DNA of 64,000 nucleotides from Ilyomonas sp964249755 (GTDB lineage Bacteria > Bacteroidota > Bacteroidia > Chitinophagales > Chitinophagaceae), in the NCBI GenBank assembly GCA_964249755.1, contig CAXUDB010000004.1:310001-374000 (forward strand), read 5' to 3'. The notes beneath the pieces are model-generated. The model made no database searches, was not told the origin of the DNA, and saw only the letters and a program-made list of their open reading frames with translations. The translations under genes were made by a program, and so were the position numbers. Of the stretch, positions 34,351-41,172 are shown one piece after another; position 1 is the first letter of the stretch; the number at the start of each line of letters is the position of its first letter.

Positions 34351-34468
34351 TAAGGAGTAACAGGCGAAACGGGAACGGGGCACGCTTTTGAGGATTTGCA
34401 CCTCTTCCTGATTGCTCAGGACCCTATCCCCTTATTGAGCGAAGTATCCCGTTTCTACGACATCCTTA
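34351..34468 (-). ncRNA. Y-like RNA 6, T-arm plus GNRA hairpin core
   Basis: Outer helix UAAGGA/UCCUUA, internal loop UGUCGUA opposite UGUUAC, perfect 8-bp inner helix (GAAACGGG/CCCGUUUC), octamer AUACUUCG. Core: a 6-bp hairpin with a GCAA tetraloop (UCCUGA/UCAGGA), then a T-like arm GAGG/CCUC with UGCAAAU, and a GGGG/CCCC pairing that could be an acceptor-like stem. Confidence 0.85.
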
Positions 34469-34496
34469 TTATCTTAAAAATCATTCAAAGAACTTG

Positions 34497-34569
34497 TAGG
34501 GAAGACAGGACTCGAACCTGCAGCCTCTCCATTCCAAATGGAGTATCCGACCAACCGGAATACTTCCCT
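34497..34569 (-). tRNA. tRNA-Pro (TGG)
   Basis: Perfect 7-bp acceptor stem AGGGAAG/CTTCCCT, perfect anticodon stem CTCCA/TGGAG with loop TTTGGAA, T stem GCAGG/CCTGT with TTCGAGT. First element of the array in the direction of transcription. Confidence 0.95.
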
Positions 34570-34676
34570 GTTATTACTGTTAGCTTTCAGCTATCAGTAA
34601 TCAGCTATCAGCATGTAAAATTTTCAACCTTTTCTCCAATTCATAATCCATAATTCATAACTCATAATTGAGTAAG

Positions 34677-34702
34677 AAAAGGTCCCGCCCGGAAGCGGGA
34701 CG
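34677..34702 (-). terminator. Intrinsic terminator between the TROVE gene and the RNA array
   Basis: 7-bp stem (34695-34701 with 34682-34688 read on the minus strand) followed by TTTTCTT. It separates the TROVE mRNA from the RNA array, so the array needs readthrough or its own promoter in 34570-34680. Confidence 0.7.
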
Positions 34703-34728
34703 CTTATTCCTCCTTTTCAGCACATCTC

Positions 34729-36243
34729 TTATAATGCAATGGCATCAATAGTTTGCACCGCGTTGCCACCGTTTTCTATTGCCTGTAATACATCGAACAC
34801 TTTATCGCTCCAGCCTGCAATTAAGAACACATCATCTCTCACTACGTTCAAAGGCGTGGTGCCATAACCAGCCAGGTCGAATAGGTAAAGCTTTGCGTTT
34901 GGCGCTATCTGTTTGTAGCGTTTCCATACATCGCTCATGCTTGCAGAGCCGTTGCTGTTCCACAACTGGCAGTCGGTAAAGAAGATGATTTTATCAACCA
35001 TTTTTTTCCGGTTGAGTAAATCTTCAATTACCAAGTAACCATTGGTTGCATAACCCACTTCGCCTTCCCGGCGATGAAACTCATCTGCGTTTGCCAATAT
35101 GTTTTTTGTTGGCATGTTGATCACTTTCCACCTGTCGCCGAACATACCGGTTATTACATTTTTTGAGCGGTTTTGCAACAGCATTGCGAGCATCAAACCA
35201 ATGTCGAAGCGCTGTACTTTACTCTTCGCGCTTACGGGTGTTTGCATGCTTCCGCTTACATCGGCTGCAATCACAACTTTTGTGTTGTCATCAAAGCCAG
35301 CGATGTTGGCTGCGCTATGCTGAACGGCTTCTTCCAAAGCGTTCAACACTTTGCTTACGCGACCGTTGTGCAATGCTTTCAACTCGCGGTAGGCGCTTAA
35401 GAAACGGAAAGGCAACTGCTTGCTTTTGGCAACGGCATTTGCGTTGCTGGTGTAAACACATACTCTGTTCAATGCTTCTGCGCTTACTTCCGCTTCCAGA
35501 ATGTTGCGCAGGTTGCGAAGCAATGCCATGTAACCAAGTTTGTTGCTGAAGATCAATTCTTCCCATTTTGCTTTTACGGCGGCTGCCTCCGCTTCTGCCG
35601 TTTCAAACTTTTGCTGACCTAATGCGCTCAGTTCAGTTTCCCAGGTGTAAGGTGTCTGCAAGGCATCGTTTACAATCTTGTCAAACAATGCTTGCTGTGC
35701 TTCATCTTTTGCTTTTGGATGAACCAAGAACAACGCATCTTTCAATTTCACTTGTGCATCGCGGTTGTATTTCGCAAACTGGTATTCATCAAATTTATTG
35801 AGGGCAAGCGATAAGCCTTTCTGTAACTGCTTGCTCAGCTTGTTCAATTGTTTTACGTCTTTACGCCCGTTGCTTTGGGTGTAATAAGCCAGCAACTCCA
35901 TGATTTCATCTGCACGCTGAATTACTCTTGCGGTTAAGGTGCTGATTAAAGCATCGCCATTGTGCTGCTTTGCCAACTCGGTAACCAACACCAGCGGTAC
36001 ACTGCGCAAGTGCATTTGTTCTCTTGCATATACCGCAAGTTTTGCTACGAATACCGCATCATTCTTCCTAATTAAACCGATGATGCGTTGTAAATTGTCG
36101 TTCGCCTTTTCATAAAAGTTGTCGGTCAAAGCTGCCGTAGCAACAGCAGTGTACAACTCCAACTGTGGCGTTAACACAAACGCTTTTGCACCTTCGTAAT
36201 TTGTGGTTTCGGTAGCTGTTCTTTTGCTGAAATTGAATCGCAT
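34729..36243 (-). CDS. rsr: TROVE-domain RNA-binding protein (Ro60/Rsr orthologue)
   Basis: Ring-shaped RNA-binding protein that in other bacteria binds Y RNAs on its outside and single-stranded 3' ends of damaged RNAs in its cavity. Residues about 1-300 are the HEAT-like TROVE domain (YEGAKAFVLTPQLELYTAV, AVYAREQMHLRSVPLVLVTEL, GYMALLRNLRNIL, LPFRFLSAYRELK). The C terminus is a von Willebrand A domain with a complete MIDAS: DVSGSM (D328, S330, S332), a threonine in GYATNGYL and Asp in IIFFTDCQL. 504 residues, family length. It has an unusually strong Shine-Dalgarno (36250-36257). Immediately followed by the Y-RNA/tRNA array, which supports direct partnership. Confidence 0.96.
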   Translation of the reverse strand: MRFNFSKRTATETTNYEGAKAFVLTPQLELYTAVATAALTDNFYEKANDNLQRIIGLIRKNDAVFVAKLAVYAREQMHLRSVPLVLVTELAKQHNGDALISTLTARVIQRADEIMELLAYYTQSNGRKDVKQLNKLSKQLQKGLSLALNKFDEYQFAKYNRDAQVKLKDALFLVHPKAKDEAQQALFDKIVNDALQTPYTWETELSALGQQKFETAEAEAAAVKAKWEELIFSNKLGYMALLRNLRNILEAEVSAEALNRVCVYTSNANAVAKSKQLPFRFLSAYRELKALHNGRVSKVLNALEEAVQHSAANIAGFDDNTKVVIAADVSGSMQTPVSAKSKVQRFDIGLMLAMLLQNRSKNVITGMFGDRWKVINMPTKNILANADEFHRREGEVGYATNGYLVIEDLLNRKKMVDKIIFFTDCQLWNSNGSASMSDVWKRYKQIAPNAKLYLFDLAGYGTTPLNVVRDDVFLIAGWSDKVFDVLQAIENGGNAVQTIDAIAL

Positions 36244-36249
36244 GATTCG

Positions 36250-36257
36250 CCTCCTTT
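36250..36257 (-). promoter_or_regulatory. Strong Shine-Dalgarno of the TROVE gene
   Basis: AAAGGAGG, 6 bases before the ATG. Most genes in this window lack such a site, so the TROVE protein may be translated strongly when transcribed. Confidence 0.75.
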
Positions 36258-36289
36258 TGTTTTTGGTTTGTTCAATTTTTACTAAATAA

Positions 36290-36324
36290 AAAACCCGGTC
36301 GGATGATGTATCCTGACCGGGTTT
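36290..36324. terminator. Strong terminator/attenuator in the TROVE leader
   Basis: A 14-bp stem with one bulge (36291-36300 + 36301-36304 pairing with 36310-36313 + 36315-36324). On the minus strand it is followed by TTTTTTATTT and then the TROVE Shine-Dalgarno, so it could attenuate TROVE expression; on the plus strand it has a CTTTTTG tail. Confidence 0.8.
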
Positions 36325-36330
36325 CTTTTT

Positions 36331-36539
36331 GCCTGTTGCTGTTTCGTCAACAGGTATTCATAAGATAACACGGTCGTATGTCGGGATAGAACTTGCCCAT
36401 AAACACATCACTATTCTGCGCATTTTTCCTCTGCCGGTTGATGCCAATGGGCTGCCATTCGCAGCGATGCGTTGGTTCTGTTGACAGAAGTAATATGTGT
36501 GTTTGCTGTTGCATTATTATAGATAATTGTATAAATAAA
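36331..36539. ncRNA. Candidate structured non-coding RNA between two terminators, strand uncertain
   Basis: Contains several stable pairings: 36332-36338/36348-36354 (CCTGTTG/CAACAGG), a GCCCAT/ATGGGC pairing enclosing about 50 bases, GCTGC/GCAGC, TTCTG/CAGAA and ACACAT/ATGTGT. The plus strand has GGTCGTA...CGGGATA, loosely like the Y-RNA 5' motif. Two terminators bound it. No known RNA family recognised. Confidence 0.45.
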
Positions 36540-36563
36540 AAACCCCGCGGTGTGCGGGGTTTT
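36540..36563. terminator. Terminator upstream of the TROVE leader
   Basis: 9-bp stem AAACCCCGC/GCGGGGTTT (36540-36548 with 36554-36562), with T-rich sequence on both sides depending on strand. Confidence 0.8.
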
Positions 36564-36862
36564 CTGTATGATAAGTTGATGTAAACTTAACGGTGAAGAA
36601 AATATACCCCGAGGCTACAGCCTAATGATGGTAGGCATTCCAGGCTTTTTATATGTGTGAATGTATTGCGTTGCATATGTGTTTTTTATTTGCGGGTGCA
36701 AAGATAGAAGGAGTTTTTACTTAACAAAATTTTCTAGAAAAAAATTTAGAAGAAATATAAAATATGCAGGCAAGTAAGATACACGACTGACTCTTTCCTG
36801 CATCAAAAATTACCTTAGTTTACACGCTCATAAAATGAACTAACAAACAAAAATTGAAACGT
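36564..36862. other. Non-coding region upstream of ybjQ
   Basis: About 300 bases of AT-rich sequence; an AGCCT...AGGCT TTTTA hairpin near 36615-36650 looks like a further weak terminator. No gene supported. Confidence 0.4.
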
Positions 36863-37195
36863 ATGGTAGATCATGAATTAGTTACCGCAAGCAACCAGTT
36901 GGAAGGATACCGAATCATAAAGCATCTGGGTATTGTAAGAGGTATCACCGTTCGTTCCCGAAGCATCTTTGGTAGTCTTGCCGGCGCCTTTCAAACGCTC
37001 GCCGGCGGCAGGCTTTCCATCTATGTTGACTTGTGTGAGAAGACCAGACAGGAAGCTTACGATCATCTCATTCAACATGCTAATGAAAGAGGTGCGAATG
37101 CCATCATCAACCTTCGTTACGATGCCAACGAAATCATGCAGGGCGTAACTGAAGTATTGTGTTATGGCACAGCGGTGCAGGTTGTGAATGTATAA
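36863..37195 (+). CDS. YbjQ-family protein (UPF0145)
   Basis: 111-residue stand-alone YbjQ domain: LVTASNQLEGYRIIKHLGIVRGITVRSRS, FGSLAGAFQTLAGGRLSIYVDLCEKTRQEAYDHLIQHA and GANAIINLRYDANEI. A pentameric, metal-binding-like fold of unknown role. Start is set at ATG 36863. Confidence 0.92.
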   Translation: MVDHELVTASNQLEGYRIIKHLGIVRGITVRSRSIFGSLAGAFQTLAGGRLSIYVDLCEKTRQEAYDHLIQHANERGANAIINLRYDANEIMQGVTEVLCYGTAVQVVNV

Positions 37196-37297
37196 GCAGT
37201 AAAGCTGTTAGAAATTCATTACTTAATCAGACAAAATATTTTTGCCTGAACCCAACCTTTCGGCCTTGCAGGAAGTATATGCTAAAAAAAGTAAGCT

Positions 37298-39073
37298 ATG
37301 AAAAAGCTGTATTGGCTGTTCTCCGTTATTGTAATATCCATTTTGTTCTTTCAATGCCAGAAAGAAGTGAACTTTACAGGTGGTCCCGATACCAGTGTTC
37401 CGGTTGCGCCCGACCCCATCAGCGCAGGTATCCAGGGTTATATAACAGATGAGAATGACCAGGCCGCAGCAGGCGTTTTGGTTACAGCAGGCAGCAGCAC
37501 TATTACTACAGACGCGAATGGATATTTCCACATCTCTAAAACTACTCTTGATAAAAATACATCGCTGGTAACGGCAGAGAAAGAGGGTTATTTTAAAGGC
37601 TATCGTGTGCTGGCTGCCACTTCGGGTTGTAATCAGGTAGCCATAAAACTAATCCGGAAGGATATTGCCGGAACGCTGTCTTCTTCATCCGGCGGCGAGG
37701 CTTCCTTATCCAACGGAGCGAAAGTGAACCTGCCGGCGAATGGCGTGGTGGTAGCATCCTCCAACAATGCTTACAGTGGCGATGTAAAAGTGTATGCTTC
37801 TTACATTGACCCAAGTAGCACTGATATTGCAAAGAAAGTTCCCGGCTCATTTACTGCCAATAGTAAAGATGGTAAACGTGTGACCTTAGCCTCTTATGGC
37901 ATGCTTGCAGTAGAGTTAAATTCTGCTAGCGGCGAACGGCTACAGATAAAGAATGGCAGTGTTGCTACGCTAACTATACCCATACCTTCTCGTTCTATCG
38001 CGTCGGCGCCAGCCACCATTCCGTTGTGGTATATAGATGAGAAAACCGGTATCTGGCAGGAAGAAGGTACTGCCACGAGGCAAGGCAGTACCTATGTAGG
38101 TGAAGTAAAACATTTTAGTTTCTGGAATGCTGACCAGCCTTTTGATGCCGCGCAATTATCACTCGCCTTACATACAACAGATGACAAGCCCGTAGTGTAC
38201 GGCATTGTAAAACTTCTTGCAGCCGATACCACCAATTTTTCATCTATGGCTTTTGGCTATACCGACAGTTTAGGACAAGTAACAGGAACTGTACCTGCTC
38301 ATACTAATCTGACATTGCAAGTGCTGAACAATTGCGGAACTATTGTTTATACCCAAAGCATTCCGGCGATCAGCAGCACTACTAACCTTGGTGTTATTAA
38401 GATTAACCTTACGTCTTCCATGTTGACTTTCCAGGGTGTTTTGCTGAATTGTAACAATCAACCTGTCACTAACGGTTATGCTGTTGTTAGTCTTGGTAAC
38501 GATACGCGTTATGTATCTACCGATGCCACCGGCAAATATTCAACGATTTATTTTTTGTGTTCGGCATCGGTTTCCACGGCTACGGTTGTAGGGGTTAACA
38601 ATGATGACCAGCAACAGGGAGACCCAGCTAACATCAGCATTAATTTTCCGCTTACCGACGCGGGTAGCGTTATTGCCTGCGGTATATCTGCAAATGAGTA
38701 TATCAATTACAAATTAGATGGTATTGACTATACAATTGACAATAGTAATACTTCTGATCCCAACCGTGATTCGGCTGTAAACGGATACTTGTTTAATGGC
38801 TATATCACTTCCATTAATGGTTACGATTCTCAGACCAGTAATTCTATTTCGTTCAGATCAGTAACCGCTAATGCAACTGGTACATTTCCACTTACTACAC
38901 TGCTGGCGCAAAGCAATGATTCTACTCAGTTAAAGCAACCCTTCGATATTACTTTCACAAAGTTTCCAAATACTGCCGGTGAGTTTTTTGAAGGTAATTT
39001 TTCAGGCGACTATACGCAGGGTGCCGTATCGCATACCATTTCGGCTACATTCAGGGCAAGGAGAAACTATTAA
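37298..39073 (+). CDS. Lipoprotein with carboxypeptidase-regulatory-like domain
   Basis: 591 residues. Lipobox near residue 20 (ISILFFQC). A carboxypeptidase regulatory-like beta sandwich follows (GYITDENDQAAAGVLVTAGSSTITTDANGYFHIS), then beta-rich repeats (FQGVLLNCNNQPVTNGYAVVSLGN) and a C-terminal domain. Envelope protein with no clear enzyme. The following sigma factor gene begins 4 bases after its stop, so they are coupled. Confidence 0.8.
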   Translation: MKKLYWLFSVIVISILFFQCQKEVNFTGGPDTSVPVAPDPISAGIQGYITDENDQAAAGVLVTAGSSTITTDANGYFHISKTTLDKNTSLVTAEKEGYFKGYRVLAATSGCNQVAIKLIRKDIAGTLSSSSGGEASLSNGAKVNLPANGVVVASSNNAYSGDVKVYASYIDPSSTDIAKKVPGSFTANSKDGKRVTLASYGMLAVELNSASGERLQIKNGSVATLTIPIPSRSIASAPATIPLWYIDEKTGIWQEEGTATRQGSTYVGEVKHFSFWNADQPFDAAQLSLALHTTDDKPVVYGIVKLLAADTTNFSSMAFGYTDSLGQVTGTVPAHTNLTLQVLNNCGTIVYTQSIPAISSTTNLGVIKINLTSSMLTFQGVLLNCNNQPVTNGYAVVSLGNDTRYVSTDATGKYSTIYFLCSASVSTATVVGVNNDDQQQGDPANISINFPLTDAGSVIACGISANEYINYKLDGIDYTIDNSNTSDPNRDSAVNGYLFNGYITSINGYDSQTSNSISFRSVTANATGTFPLTTLLAQSNDSTQLKQPFDITFTKFPNTAGEFFEGNFSGDYTQGAVSHTISATFRARRNY

Positions 39074-39076
39074 GCG

Positions 39077-39619
39077 ATTCAATCATCAGAAGCAGATATC
39101 ATCACTGGTTGCAGGAAGAACCAACGCAAGGCGCAGGAACAATTGTACAGGAATTATTACAGCGCTATGATAAGGCTGTGCCTGCTTTATACCAAAAGCG
39201 AAGCAGATGCAGTTGAGGTATTGAACAACGGTTTTTTAAAAGTGTTTCAGAATATACAACGGTACGAACCAGCGAAGGGAAGCCTTTATACCTGGATTCG
39301 TACCCTTGTCGTTCGTAGCTGTATTGATTTCGTTAAACAAAAAGCAGCAATAGAAACACACTATGAATTAGAGGAAGAGTTTGATGTGCTGATAGAACCG
39401 GAAGCAATTCAAAATATAGACGCTGCGCAGTTGTTGTATTGTATCCGGCAACTGCCGCCCGCTACGCAAACGGTTTTCAATTTGTATGTAAGCGAAGGAT
39501 ACAGCCATAAAGAAATTGCGCAACTAATGAGCATCAGCGAAGGCACCAGCAAATGGCACCTGAGCGAAGCCAGAAAAAAATTACAGCAAATGATTGCATC
39601 AAAGGAGGTAAAGCTATGA
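39077..39619 (+). CDS. ECF-type RNA polymerase sigma factor, apparent AUU start
   Basis: Region 2 is seen in QEQLYRNYYSAMIRLCLLYTKSEADAVEVLNNGFLKVFQNI and YTWIRTLVVRSCIDFVKQK, region 4 in LPPATQTVFNLYVSEGYSHKEIAQLMSISEGTSKWHLSEARKKLQQ. The reading frame is open only from the upstream stop (39071), and the only start that gives the normal sigma N terminus is ATT 39077; the first common start, TTG 39143, would delete much of region 2.1. It overlaps the downstream beta-barrel gene by 4 bases, the usual pairing in this phylum. Confidence 0.85.
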   Translation: MQSSEADIITGCRKNQRKAQEQLYRNYYSAMIRLCLLYTKSEADAVEVLNNGFLKVFQNIQRYEPAKGSLYTWIRTLVVRSCIDFVKQKAAIETHYELEEEFDVLIEPEAIQNIDAAQLLYCIRQLPPATQTVFNLYVSEGYSHKEIAQLMSISEGTSKWHLSEARKKLQQMIASKEVKL

Positions 39620-41091
39620 GTGAAAAAACACCTTTCGACGAAAGCTTTCAACACAAAATGAATGAGCTTCCGCTGCCGGACGAAAACAAATCCTGGCAAG
39701 AGATGAAACAATTGCTGGACGAAAAAGAGAAGCGACGCCCGTACTTCTTTTTCAGGTATGAGAAGATGGCAGGCGCCTTATTGCTGTTGTTATTTCTTGG
39801 CTTATGGCTAATGATCGCTCCGGAGAGAAAGAACCTGTTAACAAAGCGGATTGATGCAAAACAAAATCAAACAAAATCAAATAACATTCATCAAAGAAAC
39901 TTACAGCAACAAACCAATGGAGCAGAATTAAAAAGCAAAAATGCACCTCAGCAAAAAGACAGCTTTGGTTTTTATTCTTCTGAAAAAACGAAAACCAAGA
40001 TTGATATTGATTCAACTCAAACCTATGTATCTCCTTATCGAAATAAAATGGATGTCATTTCTAAGAAACAAGGATTATCTGAAAAGAAATCAATGCCATC
40101 AATACCATTTAGTAAAAGATTTATATACACAAAAAGTGACAGCAAAGAAAATACTTCTACCATAATAAGAGATAGCATTTATAGGGCTTTAAACGATACT
40201 CTTCTTTATAATCAGACTGCAATAAATAAAGAAAATTATTCGGCTGAAACACTTGCCAGTATCAAAAAAAAGGATAGCTTATTTCTGCCAACTCTAAAAG
40301 ATAGTAATGAATATACAACAGTTATTGCAGACAGCTTACACACGGCAGATCATACTTCGGCCACTGCTAAAGCAATGATCAAAATAAAGCGGCACAAGGC
40401 TTATTTTATTGACGCGGGAGTAGGAATTAAACAGCAGCTTCCCTTCGGCGGACAAAAAATAAATACATATAATTATAACGGTGACAAAGCTCTGCTGAAA
40501 GACTACGTCCCGTCCGTGTATCTAACAGTAGAAAAAGAAAAGCAATGGTTTCTCCAAGCTGAATTTAACTACGCTGCGCCCCGCCTGGTCAGAGACTTTA
40601 TTTATTGGCAGCATACCAATGCCGATTATGTACATGGCAATATAACCCGCACCGAAAATCACTTGCAGAAAACATTTTATAATCAGGTACCCATAAGCTT
40701 CAATGTCTATTTGCATTCATCGTGGTCGGCAGGCGCCGGCATAACATATAACTGGCTTCAGGGTGCGGTGGCAAGTAGGGAAGTGGTTATAAGTGGCGCA
40801 CAGCCCGCTGTGCAAATCACAACGCAGCAAACGATACCCATAAAAGGCTATACCGATTCGTTTCTCTACCGCTCTCAAATGGGTGTGTTATTGCAAGCCG
40901 GTTATCAGAAAAGGAGGTGGTTTGCAGGATTGCGCTACTTGCAGGATGTGCAGCCTTTTATCACTTACACCTTACCCAACGGCACCCAAAAAGATAAGTT
41001 AAATGCATCGTTTGAACTGATGATCCGTTGCCGGTTATTCCGGTCAGATAAGTTTAGCATAGCCGGTCATAAGCATACTAAAGACAAATAA
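39616..41091 (+). CDS. Membrane-anchored beta-barrel-like protein partnered with the sigma factor
   Basis: 491 residues. A cytoplasmic N terminus (about residues 1-45) precedes one membrane helix (MAGALLLLLFLGLWLMIAP), a low-complexity Lys/Asn/Ser-rich linker, and a C-terminal half of amphipathic strands (YFIDAGVGIKQQLPF, VPISFNVYLHSSWSAGAGITYNWLQ) like an outer-membrane barrel. This layout recurs behind ECF sigma genes in Bacteroidota and suggests anti-sigma or envelope-sensing duty. A perfect AAAGGAGG site precedes the ATG. Confidence 0.75.
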   Translation: MSEKTPFDESFQHKMNELPLPDENKSWQEMKQLLDEKEKRRPYFFFRYEKMAGALLLLLFLGLWLMIAPERKNLLTKRIDAKQNQTKSNNIHQRNLQQQTNGAELKSKNAPQQKDSFGFYSSEKTKTKIDIDSTQTYVSPYRNKMDVISKKQGLSEKKSMPSIPFSKRFIYTKSDSKENTSTIIRDSIYRALNDTLLYNQTAINKENYSAETLASIKKKDSLFLPTLKDSNEYTTVIADSLHTADHTSATAKAMIKIKRHKAYFIDAGVGIKQQLPFGGQKINTYNYNGDKALLKDYVPSVYLTVEKEKQWFLQAEFNYAAPRLVRDFIYWQHTNADYVHGNITRTENHLQKTFYNQVPISFNVYLHSSWSAGAGITYNWLQGAVASREVVISGAQPAVQITTQQTIPIKGYTDSFLYRSQMGVLLQAGYQKRRWFAGLRYLQDVQPFITYTLPNGTQKDKLNASFELMIRCRLFRSDKFSIAGHKHTKDK

Positions 41092-41128
41092 AAAGCTTCA
41101 GAATTATTAAAGTTCTAAAGCTTTTTAT
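41091..41128 (+). terminator. Terminator after the sigma/beta-barrel operon
   Basis: 8-bp stem (41091-41098 with 41118-41125) extended by AGAA/TTCT inside, with a TTTTT run at its right edge. Confidence 0.75.
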
Positions 41129-41172
41129 TCTGCTTATTTTATTGTCATTGATGCAATGAGAATATTGCTATG

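Larger units (their letters stand above)
33242..34569 (-). other. Dense array of six tRNAs and six Y-like RNAs
   Basis: About 1.33 kb, twelve RNA elements, all on the minus strand, with gaps mostly of 1-28 bases. Order in the direction of transcription: tRNA-Pro, Y6, Y5, Y4, Y3, tRNA-Gln, Y2, tRNA-Lys, tRNA-His, tRNA-Arg, Y1, tRNA-Phe. The tight packing implies one precursor processed by the usual tRNA nucleases. None of the tRNAs encodes its CCA end. Confidence 0.9.

Noticed and set aside
33242..34569. Array as decayed tRNA pseudogenes
   Set aside because: The non-tRNA elements keep base pairing with different sequences and share exact motifs, which decay would not maintain.
34056..34653. 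Open frames inside the RNA array (34056-34325 minus, 34396-34653 plus)
   Set aside because: They overlap Y-like RNAs and tRNA-Pro, have no domain or ribosome site, and their sequence is explained by RNA structure.
34583..34668. Short AGCTATCAG and CATAATTCATAA repeats before the RNA array as an operator
   Set aside because: Similar low-complexity words occur in other intergenic regions of the window (near 620-735 and 62280-62350), so they look like general background.
36331..36539. Structured block as tmRNA, 6S RNA or RNase P RNA
   Set aside because: No T arm, tag reading frame or conserved core of those RNAs could be found on either strand.
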